Source: an uncultured Lachnospiraceae bacterium (GTDB lineage: Bacteria; Bacillota; Clostridia; Lachnospirales; Lachnospiraceae). From it: a stretch of 64,000 bases of DNA. The notes under the pieces were generated by a model. The model was not told the DNA's origin. It searched no databases and saw only the letters and a list, made by a program, of their open reading frames with translations. This document shows, one piece after another, positions 7,718 to 16,667 of the stretch. Positions within the stretch are counted from its first letter, which is position 1. Each line of letters begins with the position of its first letter. Where the stretch lies: assembly GCA_946414885.1 (NCBI GenBank), contig CAMKQH010000018.1:1-64000 (forward strand). Reading direction: 5' to 3'. Made by a program: the position numbers and the translations under genes.

Positions 7718-9970
7718 ATGATATATTTTGATAATGCGGCGACAACAAAATTAGACCCAAGGGTATTGGAGGAAATGCTTCCCTGTCTTCAGGAAGAATA
7801 TGGCAATCCGAGCGCAATCTATTCCCTTGGAAGCCATGCCAAGCGGGCCGTGGCCTTGGGGAGGCGCAGGCTTGCGGCTTTGATCAAGGCTGAGCCGGAG
7901 GAAATTTATTTTACTTCCGGCGGTTCGGAGAGTGATAACTGGGCATTGTTTTCGGCTGCTTGCGGACGCAAGGAAAAGGGCAGGCACGTGATCACGACTA
8001 AGATTGAGCATCATGCGGTTTTGAATGCGTGTCACGCGCTTGAGAAAAAGGGATTTTCCGTGACGTATCTGGACGTGGATGAATTGGGACGCGTATCGGC
8101 GGAAGCCGTCGAGAAGGCAATCCGGCCGGACACCACGCTCATTAGTGTCATGTTTGCAAACAATGAGGTTGGTACGATCCAGCCCATTGCCAGGATCGGT
8201 GAGATCGCAAGGGCGCACGGAATCCTCTTTCACGTCGACGCCGTGCAGGCCTTTGGCCACGTGCCAATCGACGTAAAGGCCATGAAGATCGATCTTCTTA
8301 GCGCAAGCGCGCATAAGCTTCACGGTCCCAAGGGCGTAGGCCTTTTGTACGTAAGGAAGGAGCTTAAGATCGATCCCATGATCTACGGCGGCACCCAGGA
8401 GCGGGGCAGAAGGGCTGGAACGGAGAACGTGGCGGGAATCGCAGGCTTTGGAAAGGCGGCGGAGCTTGCCATGGAAGAAATGGAGACGGCAAGGGTGAAG
8501 ACGGCAATGCTTTCGGGGCATTTTCTGGAGCGGCTGGAAGCGGAAATCCCAGATGTTTTGATCAATGGGAAAGGCGCGGACAGGCTTCCGGGTCACGTAA
8601 GCGTTTGCATCCCGCCAGTGGAAGGGGAATCCGTGTTGATCCAGCTTGACATGCGCGGCATCTGCGCTTCCAGCGGGTCCGCGTGCACTATTGGGAGCAG
8701 CGAGCCCTCGCACGTGCTCCTTGCCATGGGGCGGAGCGCCGAGGAGGCCAAGGGATCCCTACGGTTCACGCTTTCGGAATGGAATACAAAGGAAGAAGTG
8801 GATCAGACCATGGATGCCTTGAAGGAGATTGTCTCCGGCATCCGAAAGATGATGGGGTATCAGGAAAAGCTTCCGGCCGTGATGGTGAAGAAAGAGAAGC
8901 CAAAGGTGGTGGTTGGTATGTCCGGAGGCGTGGATTCTTCCGTTGCGGCGATGCTTTTGAAGGAACAGGGCTACGACGTGCTTGGCGTTACCATGCAGAT
9001 CTGGAAGGATGAGAATTCAAGCCGGATCCAGGAAAACGGTGGGTGTTGCGGCACCTCTGCCGTGGAGGACGCAAGAAGGGTTGCGCAGGTTCTGGAGATA
9101 CCGTATTACGTCATGAATTTTAAGGACGTGTTCCAGAGGGAAGTGATCGACGTTTTTACAAAAGAGTATCTGTGCGGAAGGACGCCAAATCCCTGCATTC
9201 TGTGCAACCGCATGGTGAAGTGGGAGGCTCTTTTGCGAAGGAGCCTGGAGCTGGGAGCGGAGTATATCGCGACGGGACATTACGCAAGGATCTTGCAGTT
9301 GCCAAACGGTAGGTATTGCATCCGGAATTCCGTGACGGCGACAAAGGACCAGACCTATGCCTTATATAACCTGACGCAGGAGCAGCTTGCCCATACGCTG
9401 ATGCCGGTGGGAGATTATGAGAAGACCATGGTGAGGGAATTGGCCGCGAAGGCTGGACTTCCCGTGGCAAATAAGCCGGACAGCCAGGAAATCTGTTTTG
9501 TGCCGGGAGATGACTATGCGGCATTTATTGACCGGACGGCAGGGGACCGCGTGCCGGGGCCGGGGAATTTCGTTACGCCAAACGGAGAGATCCTTGGACG
9601 GCACAAGGGTATCACGCATTATACCATTGGACAGAGGCGCGGCCTCGAACTTCCCATGGGGCATCGCGTGTTCGTGACGGAGATCCGTCCCGAGACAAAT
9701 GAAGTCGTGATCGGGGAAAATGAGGAGCTGTTTGTGAATCGGGTGATTTGCGACCAGTTGAATTTTATGTCCATCGAAGACTTGAAGGGGCCGATGCGCG
9801 TGAAGGCAAAGATACGGTATAATCACGCGGGAGAGTACTGCACGATCGAAAAGATCGGGGAGGATTTGGTGGAATGTCGGTTTGAGGCGAAGGTCCGGGC
9901 CGCCACTCCCGGACAGGCAGTTGTTTTCTATGACGGTGACCACGTGCTTGGCGGAGGCACCATCCGCTGA
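7718..9970 (+). CDS. mnmA: Cysteine desulfurase - tRNA 2-thiouridylase (MnmA) fusion protein
   Basis: One uninterrupted 750-residue reading frame joins two enzymes normally made separately. Residues 1-385 are a class-V aminotransferase-fold cysteine desulfurase: Lys200 in SAHKLHG binds PLP and Cys323 in SSGSACTIGSS is the persulfide-carrying cysteine on its mobile loop. Residues 396-750 are MnmA (TrmU): the PP-loop SGGVDSS at 402-408, Cys493 in NPCILCN and Cys593 in DSQEICF. The predicted product takes sulfur from cysteine and thiolates U34 of Lys, Glu and Gln tRNAs at one site. Only about ten linker residues separate the halves. It has its own promoter and terminator. In many Firmicutes the two genes are neighbours, which is a natural route to fusion. 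Confidence 0.92.
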   Translation: MIYFDNAATTKLDPRVLEEMLPCLQEEYGNPSAIYSLGSHAKRAVALGRRRLAALIKAEPEEIYFTSGGSESDNWALFSAACGRKEKGRHVITTKIEHHAVLNACHALEKKGFSVTYLDVDELGRVSAEAVEKAIRPDTTLISVMFANNEVGTIQPIARIGEIARAHGILFHVDAVQAFGHVPIDVKAMKIDLLSASAHKLHGPKGVGLLYVRKELKIDPMIYGGTQERGRRAGTENVAGIAGFGKAAELAMEEMETARVKTAMLSGHFLERLEAEIPDVLINGKGADRLPGHVSVCIPPVEGESVLIQLDMRGICASSGSACTIGSSEPSHVLLAMGRSAEEAKGSLRFTLSEWNTKEEVDQTMDALKEIVSGIRKMMGYQEKLPAVMVKKEKPKVVVGMSGGVDSSVAAMLLKEQGYDVLGVTMQIWKDENSSRIQENGGCCGTSAVEDARRVAQVLEIPYYVMNFKDVFQREVIDVFTKEYLCGRTPNPCILCNRMVKWEALLRRSLELGAEYIATGHYARILQLPNGRYCIRNSVTATKDQTYALYNLTQEQLAHTLMPVGDYEKTMVRELAAKAGLPVANKPDSQEICFVPGDDYAAFIDRTAGDRVPGPGNFVTPNGEILGRHKGITHYTIGQRRGLELPMGHRVFVTEIRPETNEVVIGENEELFVNRVICDQLNFMSIEDLKGPMRVKAKIRYNHAGEYCTIEKIGEDLVECRFEAKVRAATPGQAVVFYDGDHVLGGGTIR

Positions 9971-9987
9971 CAAAATGCGTGAAATTG

Positions 9988-10038
9988 AACAGGGACAAGG
10001 TGACGTGTCTGGTGACGCGTTTTCCTTGTCCCTGTTTT
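9988..10038. terminator. Terminator between convergent genes
   Basis: A 13-bp stem AACAGGGACAAGG (9988-10000) / CCTTGTCCCTGTT (10024-10036) followed by TTTT. It lies between the fusion gene and the reverse PHP gene. Confidence 0.85.
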
Positions 10039-10067
10039 GACATAGCCTAAACCTGGCTAAAGTTTCG

Positions 10068-10892
10068 CTAACTGAGCTTGATGAAATGCGGCACGCGTTT
10101 TTCGTAGACGCAGTAATACTTGAAGCCGCATTCTTTCAGGACCTGACCGGCGCGGTCGAAATGAATGGCGAGATCCTCGGGTTTGTGAGCGTCGCTGCCG
10201 ACGGTGATGAGTTCGCCGCCAAGGGCCCGATAGCGCTTGAGGACGTCCATGCAGGGGTTGAAATCCCTCATGTTGTGCCGCAGGCCGCCGGTATTGATCT
10301 CAAGGCCCTTTTCCTGTTCCAAAAGGAGTTCGAGAATGGGATCAATGACGTCATTGTATTTCTCATAACTATAATTTTCGTCCTTTGTCGGACCATACCG
10401 GACCACGTAATCCAGATGTCCGTAAACGTCGAAATTCTGAAATTTCTTAAGGTTTTCCAAGATGGAAACAAAGTATTCCCGGTAGGCTTCCTCCTCGGGG
10501 CGCCCCTCAAAAAAAGCAGGGTAGTAGGGATCCTTTCCATGGCAGACGTGGGAGGAGCCGATAATGAAGTCGAAATCGTAGCTTTTGGCGAAGACGGCGT
10601 TCTTTCTCACGCATTCCGGCTGGAGACCGAGTTCCACGCCAAAAAGAACCTGAATCTGATTGGCATATTTTTCCTTTAACTGGATCAGCTCGTAGAGATA
10701 AGAGTCCGCATTTAGGAGAAAGATGGAACCCGGCCCGTCGGGACTGTCGGGATAATCAAAGTCATTGTGCTCGGTGAAACACATGGTCTTAAGGCCCAGC
10801 TCGATGCCGCGGAGGATCATGGCCTCCATGGGCGCGGTACTGTCACCGGAATGGTGCGAGTGCATGTGGCAATCAGAGGTAAGGATGCTCAT
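10068..10892 (-). CDS. PHP-family phosphatase, histidinol-phosphatase-like
   Basis: 274 residues with the PHP metal-binding pattern in order: DCHMHSHHSGDS (residues 7-18), FTEHNDFDY (39-47), SSHVCHG (about 123), GHLDYVVRYG (about 168) and the terminal GSDAHKP (about 237). This is the HisK/HisJ type that removes phosphate from histidinol phosphate in histidine synthesis. No other his gene lies nearby, so the substrate is assigned by family only; related PHP proteins act on other phosphoesters. It is a single gene reading into the shared terminator. Confidence 0.82.
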   Translation of the reverse strand: MSILTSDCHMHSHHSGDSTAPMEAMILRGIELGLKTMCFTEHNDFDYPDSPDGPGSIFLLNADSYLYELIQLKEKYANQIQVLFGVELGLQPECVRKNAVFAKSYDFDFIIGSSHVCHGKDPYYPAFFEGRPEEEAYREYFVSILENLKKFQNFDVYGHLDYVVRYGPTKDENYSYEKYNDVIDPILELLLEQEKGLEINTGGLRHNMRDFNPCMDVLKRYRALGGELITVGSDAHKPEDLAIHFDRAGQVLKECGFKYYCVYEKRVPHFIKLS

Positions 10893-11051
10893 GTTTTGTC
10901 CTTTCTAAACCGCTTGCGCGGATTTTGACGTAAAAGATTGGCCCAAATGGGGCTCTAATGGTAAGTATAACGGATAAAAAGGAAAAAAACAGCTAAAAAA
11001 TGAACAAACGGTAAAATTTTTCAGAAATGGAAATTATTTTTGATTTATCTC

Positions 11052-11080
11052 TTGAATTATCGCATGGAATCACGTAAAAT
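11052..11080 (+). promoter_or_regulatory. Promoter of gap
   Basis: TTGAAT (11052-11057), 17-base spacer, TAAAAT (11075-11080), about 105 bases before gap. The intervening leader holds the inverted repeat listed next. Confidence 0.6.
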
Positions 11081-11096
11081 ATGTTTGCTGATAAAA

Positions 11097-11150
11097 TTTT
11101 GACAATCTAAGAAGGGGAAGGTGATCCCGAAACCCTGAAAATTGTCAAAA
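11097..11150 (+). promoter_or_regulatory. Leader inverted repeat of gap
   Basis: TTTTGACAAT (11097-11106) and ATTGTCAAAA (11141-11150) are perfect 10-base complements around a 34-base GA-rich centre. In RNA this closes a large stem-loop just upstream of the ribosome site; in DNA it could be an operator. A TTGACA sits within the left arm but has no matching -10 box. Confidence 0.6.
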
Positions 11151-11184
11151 GAAATATAATTTAATATTTTAGGAGGAATCTAAA

Positions 11185-12222
11185 ATGGCAGTAAAAGTTG
11201 CGATTAATGGTTTTGGCCGTATCGGTCGTCTGGCTTTCAGACAGATGTTCGGAGCACCTGGTTATGAGGTTGTTGCAATCAACGATCTTACCAAGCCCTC
11301 CATGCTTGCTCAGCTTCTTAAGTATGATACCGCACAGGGCGGATACTGCGGAAAGATCGGTGAGAACCTTCACACCGTTACCGCTGATGACGAAGCTGGT
11401 ACCCTTACCGTTGACGGTAAGACCCTGAAGATCTACGCTATGGCTAAGGCTAACGAGCTTCCTTGGGGAGAGATCGGCGTTGACGTAGTTCTTGAGTGTA
11501 CTGGTTTCTACTGCTCCAAGGAGAAGAGCATGGCTCACATCGAGGCAGGCGCAAAGAAGGTTGTTATTTCCGCACCCGCTGGTAACGATCTGAAGACCAT
11601 CGTATTCTCCGTAAACGAGAAGACCCTGACCGCTGATGATCAGATCATCTCCGCTGCATCCTGCACCACCAACTGCCTTGCACCCATGGCTAAGGCTCTG
11701 AACGATTACGCTCCCATCCAGAGCGGTATCATGAGCACCATCCATGCATATACCGGTGACCAGATGATCCTTGACGGTCCTCACAGAAAGGGTGACCTTC
11801 GTCGTGCTCGTGCAGGCGCTGCAAACATCGTTCCCAACAGCACCGGCGCTGCAAAGGCTATCGGCCTTGTTATCCCTGAGCTGAACGGCAAGCTGATCGG
11901 TTCCGCACAGCGCGTTCCCGTTCCTACCGGTTCCACCACCATCCTTACCGCAGTTGTTAAGGGTGCTAACGTAACCAAGGAAGGCATCAACGCTGCAATG
12001 AAGGCTGCTGCTTCCGAGTCCTTCGGTTACAACGAGGATCAGATCGTATCTTCCGACGTTATCGGCATGAGATTTGGTTCCCTGTTCGATGCAACCCAGA
12101 CCATGGTTTCCAAGATCGACGACGAGACTTTCCAGGTACAGGTTGTTTCATGGTATGACAACGAGAACTCCTACACCAGCCAGATGGTTCGTACCATTAA
12201 GTACTTCGCTGAGCTGAACTAA
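11185..12222 (+). CDS. gap: Glyceraldehyde-3-phosphate dehydrogenase
   Basis: 345 residues, the normal length of the type I enzyme that oxidises glyceraldehyde-3-phosphate to 1,3-bisphosphoglycerate with NAD and phosphate. The NAD fold starts at [16 protein letters not shown], the catalytic cysteine lies in [15 protein letters not shown], and the C-terminal [15 protein letters not shown] is typical. Codon use is strongly biased (for example AAC, AAG, GTT and CTT), as expected for a highly expressed gene, and differs from its neighbours. The start follows TTTTAGGAGG. It heads the glycolytic group gap-pgk-tpiA, but terminators separate all three, so each can be controlled separately. Confidence 0.98.
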   Translation: MAVKVAINGFGRIGRLAFRQMFGAPGYEVVAINDLTKPSMLAQLLKYDTAQGGYCGKIGENLHTVTADDEAGTLTVDGKTLKIYAMAKANELPWGEIGVDVVLECTGFYCSKEKSMAHIEAGAKKVVISAPAGNDLKTIVFSVNEKTLTADDQIISAASCTTNCLAPMAKALNDYAPIQSGIMSTIHAYTGDQMILDGPHRKGDLRRARAGAANIVPNSTGAAKAIGLVIPELNGKLIGSAQRVPVPTGSTTILTAVVKGANVTKEGINAAMKAAASESFGYNEDQIVSSDVIGMRFGSLFDATQTMVSKIDDETFQVQVVSWYDNENSYTSQMVRTIKYFAELN

Positions 12223-12243
12223 GAGTTAGAAAAAGAGACCTTA

Positions 12244-12274
12244 GGGGTCCGGTCTTATGGACCGGGCCCCTTTT
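12244..12274 (+). terminator. Intrinsic terminator after gap
   Basis: GGGGTCCGGTC (12244-12254) pairs with GACCGGGCCCC (12260-12270), with one G-T wobble, followed by TTTT. It implies that most gap transcripts stop before pgk. Confidence 0.8.
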
Positions 12275-12280
12275 GTGTAG

Positions 12281-12390
12281 CGAGGAAAAAAACCAAGCGG
12301 CGCCGCAGGCGACATTTGGTTTCTCCCGAGCGTACATGAAATAAAAACAAAAGCCGCGAAGCGGCGGCTCCTGCGCAGCAGGAGGTTTTT
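12281..12390 (+). promoter_or_regulatory. Structured leader of pgk with a terminator-like hairpin
   Basis: Three hairpins are stacked between gap and pgk. AAACCAA (12290-12296) pairs with TTGGTTT (12316-12322) around a GC palindrome. GCCGC-GAA-GCGGC follows. Then CTCCTGC (12368-12374) - GCA - GCAGGAG (12378-12384) is followed by G and five T, ending 24 bases before the pgk start. The last one has the form of an intrinsic terminator placed as an attenuator. The first two also look like terminators when read on the reverse strand. No ligand-binding class was recognised. Confidence 0.55.
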
Positions 12391-12414
12391 ATGAATATGA
12401 ATGGAGGAAAAATA

Positions 12415-13638
12415 ATGAGCTTAAACAAGAAATCCGTAGACGACATTAACGCAAAGGGCAAGCGCGTTCTTGTAAGATGTGACTTCAACGTTCCCCTGAA
12501 GGATGGCGTGATCACCGACGAGACCCGTATCGTAGCTGCACTGCCCACCATCAAGAAACTGATTAATGACGGCGGCAAGGTAATCCTTTGCTCTCATCTC
12601 GGCAAGGTTAAGGACGGCCCCAATGAGAAGGAGTCCCTGGCACCCGTTGCAAAGAGACTTTCCGAGAAGCTTGGCAAGGAAGTTGTTTTCGTATCCGATT
12701 ACAACGTAACCGGTGAGGCTGCTACCAAGGCCGTAGAGGCTATGAAGGAGGGAGACGTAGTTCTTCTTCAGAATACCCGTTTCCGTGGCAAAGAGGAGAC
12801 CAAGAACGGTGAAGAGTTCTCCAAGGAGCTCGCTGATCTTGCAGATCTGTACGTTTGCGACGCATTCGGTTCTTCCCACAGAGCACATGCTTCCGTGGAA
12901 GGCGTTACCAAGTTCATCACCGCTAAGGGCGGTCAGAACGTTGTTGGTTATCTGATGCAGAAGGAAATCGATTTCCTCGGCAATGCAGTTGAGAATCCCG
13001 TTCGTCCTTTCGTAGCAATTCTTGGCGGCGCTAAGGTTGCAGACAAGCTGAACGTTATTTCCAACCTGCTTGAGAAGTGCGATACCCTGATCATCGGCGG
13101 CGGCATGGCTTACACCTTCTTAAAGGCGAAAGGGTACGAGATCGGTAAGTCCCTGGTTGACAATGAGAAGATTGAGTACTGCAAGGAAATGATGGAGAAG
13201 GCAGAGAAGCTTGGCAAGAAGCTGCTTCTTCCCGTTGACTCCGTTACCATCGCTGAGTTCCCTAATCCCATCGATGCTCCCGTTGACACCGTTGTGTGCG
13301 ACGTAGACAAGATGCCTGCTGACAGAGAGGGCTGTGACATCGGACCTAAGACCGCTGAGCTGTACGCTGAGGCAGTTAAGAGCGCTAAGACCGTTGTTTG
13401 GAACGGACCCATGGGCGTATTCGAGAATCCCATCCTTGCAGCTGGTACCATCGCAGTGGCAAAGGCTCTTGCTGAGACCGATGCAACCACGATCATCGGC
13501 GGCGGTGATTCCGCATCCGCAGTTAACAACCTTGGCTTTGGCGACAAGATGAGCCACATCTCCACCGGTGGCGGTGCTTCCCTTGAGTTCCTTGAGGGTA
13601 AGGTACTTCCCGGCGTAGCTGCAGCTGACGACAAATAA
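12415..13638 (+). CDS. pgk: Phosphoglycerate kinase
   Basis: 407 residues after choosing the ATG at 12415, which follows GGAGG; an in-frame ATG at 12391 overlaps the T-run of the upstream hairpin and adds only eight residues. The family signature [14 protein letters not shown] lies at about residues 17-30, and the nucleotide-binding end has [10 protein letters not shown] and [14 protein letters not shown]. It converts 1,3-bisphosphoglycerate and ADP to 3-phosphoglycerate and ATP. Codon bias matches that of gap and tpiA, so expression is high. The leader carries several hairpins including one terminator-like structure. Confidence 0.98.
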   Translation: MSLNKKSVDDINAKGKRVLVRCDFNVPLKDGVITDETRIVAALPTIKKLINDGGKVILCSHLGKVKDGPNEKESLAPVAKRLSEKLGKEVVFVSDYNVTGEAATKAVEAMKEGDVVLLQNTRFRGKEETKNGEEFSKELADLADLYVCDAFGSSHRAHASVEGVTKFITAKGGQNVVGYLMQKEIDFLGNAVENPVRPFVAILGGAKVADKLNVISNLLEKCDTLIIGGGMAYTFLKAKGYEIGKSLVDNEKIEYCKEMMEKAEKLGKKLLLPVDSVTIAEFPNPIDAPVDTVVCDVDKMPADREGCDIGPKTAELYAEAVKSAKTVVWNGPMGVFENPILAAGTIAVAKALAETDATTIIGGGDSASAVNNLGFGDKMSHISTGGGASLEFLEGKVLPGVAAADDK

Positions 13639-13659
13639 GCTGAATGAAGTGACGTCCCC

Positions 13660-13700
13660 GATGAAAACTCTGACGATGATTTTCGGCAGAGTTTTTCATC
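13660..13700 (+). terminator. Hairpin/terminator between pgk and tpiA
   Basis: GATGAAAACTCTG (13660-13672) is complementary to CAGAGTTTTTCATC (13687-13700) apart from one extra base. The inner ACTCTG/CAGAGT stem is followed directly by five T, which fits an intrinsic terminator. Confidence 0.65.
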
Positions 13701-13768
13701 GCCTAAGTGGGACGAGCGGAATGAAGCATCCGTCCGTGAAGCGGACTTTAATTAGGAGGATAAATAGA

Positions 13769-14521
13769 ATGGCAAGAAAGAAGATCATCGCAGGCAACTG
13801 GAAGATGAACATGACTCCCAGTGAGGCAGTTGCCCTGGTAAATACCTTAAAGCCCTTGGTAGTCAATAACGACGTAGACGTAGTATTCTGCGTACCTGCA
13901 ATCGACATCATTCCTGCAATGGAAGCTGCAAAGGGAACCAACATCAACATTGGTGCTGAGAACATGTATTTCGAGGAGAAGGGTGCCTACACTGGCGAGA
14001 TCTCTCCCGCAATGCTGGTTGACGCAGGCGTTAAGTACGTGATCATCGGACATTCCGAGAGAAGAGAGTACTTCGCTGAGACCGACGAGACCGTAAACAA
14101 GAAGATCCTGAAGGCATTTGAGCATGGAATTACCCCCATCATCTGCTGTGGCGAATCCCTGAAGCAGAGAGAGCAGGGAATCACCATTGACTGGATCCGT
14201 CAGCAGATCAAGATTGCATTCCTGAACGTGACCGCAGCTCAGGCAGCTACCGCAGTTATCGCTTATGAGCCCATCTGGGCAATCGGTACCGGCAAGGTTG
14301 CTACCACCGAGCAGGCACAGGAGGTTTGCAAGGCCATTCGTGACTGCATCGCAGAAATCTACGATGACGCAACGGCTGCAAGCATTCGCATCCAGTATGG
14401 CGGTTCCGTTTCCGCATCCAGTGCTCCTGAGCTTTTTGCACAGGCAGACATCGACGGCGGCCTGGTAGGCGGTGCTTCCCTAAAGCCCGACTTTGGTCAG
14501 ATCGTAAATTACAATAAGTAA
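13769..14521 (+). CDS. tpiA: Triosephosphate isomerase
   Basis: 250 residues starting at the ATG after TTAGGAGG; the longer open frame upstream crosses the intergenic hairpin and is not used. The barrel enzyme interconverts dihydroxyacetone phosphate and glyceraldehyde-3-phosphate. Landmarks are NWKMN (residues 10-14, substrate Lys), the catalytic His in IIGHSERRE, and catalytic Glu in [12 protein letters not shown] followed by the closing loop. The C-terminal QYGGSVS and GGLVGGASL bind phosphate. It is the third glycolytic gene in a row with matching codon bias. Confidence 0.98.
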   Translation: MARKKIIAGNWKMNMTPSEAVALVNTLKPLVVNNDVDVVFCVPAIDIIPAMEAAKGTNINIGAENMYFEEKGAYTGEISPAMLVDAGVKYVIIGHSERREYFAETDETVNKKILKAFEHGITPIICCGESLKQREQGITIDWIRQQIKIAFLNVTAAQAATAVIAYEPIWAIGTGKVATTEQAQEVCKAIRDCIAEIYDDATAASIRIQYGGSVSASSAPELFAQADIDGGLVGGASLKPDFGQIVNYNK

Positions 14522-14550
14522 TCGACGAATCGTCATTTGTGAATTTTAAG

Positions 14551-14588
14551 AAGGAGTTTCCTGCATATTGCAAGAAACTCCTTTTTTT
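14551..14588 (+). terminator. Intrinsic terminator after tpiA
   Basis: AAGGAGTTTC (14551-14560) / GAAACTCCTT (14574-14583), perfect 10-bp stem followed by a run of T. The next promoter overlaps it. Confidence 0.85.
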
Positions 14589-14596
14589 GTTATAAT
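14568..14596 (+). promoter_or_regulatory. Promoter of the zinc-ribbon/TPM gene pair
   Basis: TTGCAA (14568-14573), 17-base spacer, TATAAT (14591-14596). It overlaps the tpiA terminator, so the pair is transcribed independently of glycolysis genes. Confidence 0.6.
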
Positions 14597-14667
14597 AAAC
14601 CAGTAATGCTTGCTTGCCGAAAGGCATTGCGATGAAGACAAAACAAAATGGATTGGAGAGACGGAAC

Positions 14668-15666
14668 ATGATTTTTAAGTGTAAGAATTGTGGTGGTAAT
14701 GCTGTTTACAGTCCTGATAAGCGAAGGATGATCTGTCCTTATTGTGACAGCGAAAATAGTTATGAACGTAAGACAAACGCGAATGACATCGTGGTCAACA
14801 TTGAGAACTGTCCGGATTGCGGCGGTACGATCCCCGTGCAGCAGTTTGACAGCGCCATGCACTGTCCTTACTGCGGCAACTCCATTATTTTTGATGAGCG
14901 CGTACAGGGAGAGTATCTTCCGAAGTTTATCATTCCCTTTGAATTGGGAAAGGACAACTGTAAGGCGCTGATCCGTGAGAAGTTTAAGAAATTGACGTTT
15001 GCCCCCGCTGACTTTCTGTCGGAGGTTTGCCTGAATACCATGCAGGGCGATTACGTTCCTTTCTGGTTTTATGATTACAAGACGAATGCAGTCTTTGAAG
15101 GACAGGGAACCAAGGTCCGTTCCTGGACGAGCGGAAGTTATCGCTACACGGAGACTTCTTACTACAACGTGGTCCGCGACATGAATATTCCTTTCGAAAA
15201 ATTGCCGGCTGATGCATCCATTAAGATGCCGGATAACGTAATGGACCTGATGGAGCCCTATACCTATTCGAAACTCCGGGATTTCGAACCTGAATATCTT
15301 TCCGGTTTTAATGCAGAGATTTACAACATGCCTGCGGAAGAGATTGAAAGCAGGGCAAAGAAGAAGATGGAGGACGATGCGTCCGCAATCTTAAGGAGCA
15401 GTATTTCCGGATATTCCTCCGTGATCAAGAACAATCAGAGAATTAGCGTGCTTGACAGGAACGTAAATTACGGATTAATGCCCGTTTGGAAATACGTCTA
15501 TCAATATAAGGAACAAGAATATCCCTTCTACGTAAACGGTGAAACCGGAAAGATCATAGGCACCGCACCGCTTTCCAAGAGCAAGGTGGTGGGCTACACG
15601 TTTACGTTATGGGCCCTTCTGACGGCGATTTTGGCATCCATCAATGGAATTTTGGGATTGATATAG
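14668..15666 (+). CDS. Zinc-ribbon membrane protein, YdjG-like
   Basis: 332 residues from the ATG at 14668, chosen because GGAGAG lies 7 bases upstream and the protein then begins with its first zinc ribbon. Two CxxC pairs form ribbon one (CKNCGG at 5, CPYC at 23) and two more form ribbon two (CPDCGG, CPYCGN, about 49-72). A beta-rich middle domain (about 85-290) follows and a single C-terminal membrane segment (about 305-328). The layout resembles Bacillus YdjG, which works with YdjH (TPM) and YdjI (SPFH) around PspA in membrane stress. The next gene encodes a TPM protein 15 bases downstream, supporting a partner pair. Function is inferred. Confidence 0.7.
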   Translation: MIFKCKNCGGNAVYSPDKRRMICPYCDSENSYERKTNANDIVVNIENCPDCGGTIPVQQFDSAMHCPYCGNSIIFDERVQGEYLPKFIIPFELGKDNCKALIREKFKKLTFAPADFLSEVCLNTMQGDYVPFWFYDYKTNAVFEGQGTKVRSWTSGSYRYTETSYYNVVRDMNIPFEKLPADASIKMPDNVMDLMEPYTYSKLRDFEPEYLSGFNAEIYNMPAEEIESRAKKKMEDDASAILRSSISGYSSVIKNNQRISVLDRNVNYGLMPVWKYVYQYKEQEYPFYVNGETGKIIGTAPLSKSKVVGYTFTLWALLTAILASINGILGLI

Positions 15667-15681
15667 GAGGGGGAGCATCAA

Positions 15682-16566
15682 ATGGAAGAGTATAACGTAA
15701 AGTTAGAAGAACGCAAAAAATATTTTCATTATTTTCGCGTTTGGATGATCATAGCGGCAATTGCCGTATGCGGTTTTGGCGTCATGAAGGTGATCCACTG
15801 GAATGACAAAGACGCGACTAGAAATAACTCCGAGGCACCGAGCGAGAGAGTGTTTGACTATGCTGACGTTCTTACGGATGCAGAGGAAAGAGATCTTGCG
15901 GAACTGATCGAAAAGCAGGAAGATTACGGAAAATGCGACATCATTCTCGTGACCATCAATCAGGAGGTTGGCTATTCTGATTATGATTGGGAACAGAACA
16001 TGATGGATCTCGCGGATGATTTCTACGACGAGCGGGCTTATGGCTACGATCAGCCACACGGTGACGGCGTGTTGATCCTTGATAACTGGTATCACATGGG
16101 TCAATCGGATTCTCAGGCAGGAACGTGGATCTCCACTTCCGGCAACATGATCTCTGGGTTGTCTGATTATGAGCGGGAGAGAGTATTGGATGCCGAAGAT
16201 GCCGGATTTGAATATAGCACGAAGGATGGCTATGCGAGGGCAATCAAGAAGATCGCACAATATGCAAATGAAGAACAGGGTGGATCCAAACAGCTTCCAT
16301 GGATCGTTGTCTTGGCAATTCCCGTGATCGTGGCTATTATCTATTGCATGACAAACATGAAGCAAAAAGCAGGCGTTGACACGACGTCAGCGACCACCTA
16401 CGTACCTGGCGGCCATCCGGAGATGAGAGCGCAAAGGGATGATTTCATCCGCAAGAACGTAACGAAGGTGAAGATCGAGACTTCTTCAAGCTCCGGAAGC
16501 AGGGGCGGCGGTTCGCACAGAAGCAGCGGTGGCTTTAGCCATGGCGGCGGCGGACGCAGAAGATAA
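15682..16566 (+). CDS. TPM-domain membrane protein, YdjH/YgcG-like
   Basis: 294 residues. A membrane segment at about 17-36 is followed by an extracytoplasmic TPM domain (about 55-195) that opens with the diagnostic RVFDYADVLTDAEERDL, then a second membrane segment (about 211-232). The tail is rich in Gly, Ser and Arg (GGGSHRSSGGFSHGGGG), as in many YgcG/DUF2207 relatives. TPM domains occur in photosystem repair and bacterial membrane-stress proteins. It is co-transcribed with the zinc-ribbon protein (gap 15 bases, GGAGG ribosome site), matching the ydjG-ydjH pair of Bacillus. Biochemical role unknown. Confidence 0.8.
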   Translation: MEEYNVKLEERKKYFHYFRVWMIIAAIAVCGFGVMKVIHWNDKDATRNNSEAPSERVFDYADVLTDAEERDLAELIEKQEDYGKCDIILVTINQEVGYSDYDWEQNMMDLADDFYDERAYGYDQPHGDGVLILDNWYHMGQSDSQAGTWISTSGNMISGLSDYERERVLDAEDAGFEYSTKDGYARAIKKIAQYANEEQGGSKQLPWIVVLAIPVIVAIIYCMTNMKQKAGVDTTSATTYVPGGHPEMRAQRDDFIRKNVTKVKIETSSSSGSRGGGSHRSSGGFSHGGGGRRR

Positions 16567-16590
16567 AAGAATCCAAAAGAAAGATAAAAG

Positions 16591-16624
16591 AAAAGCATCC
16601 ATGGTGACGGCATGGATGCTTTTT
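16591..16624. terminator. Bidirectional terminator between TPM gene and rpsT
   Basis: AAAAGCATCCATG (16591-16603), 7-base loop, CATGGATGCTTTT (16611-16623). It has T-runs on both strands and serves both convergent genes. Confidence 0.9.
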
Positions 16625-16667
16625 ATTGTTCGTAATTAATTTATAAAAGGATCCGTAGTGGATGGGA

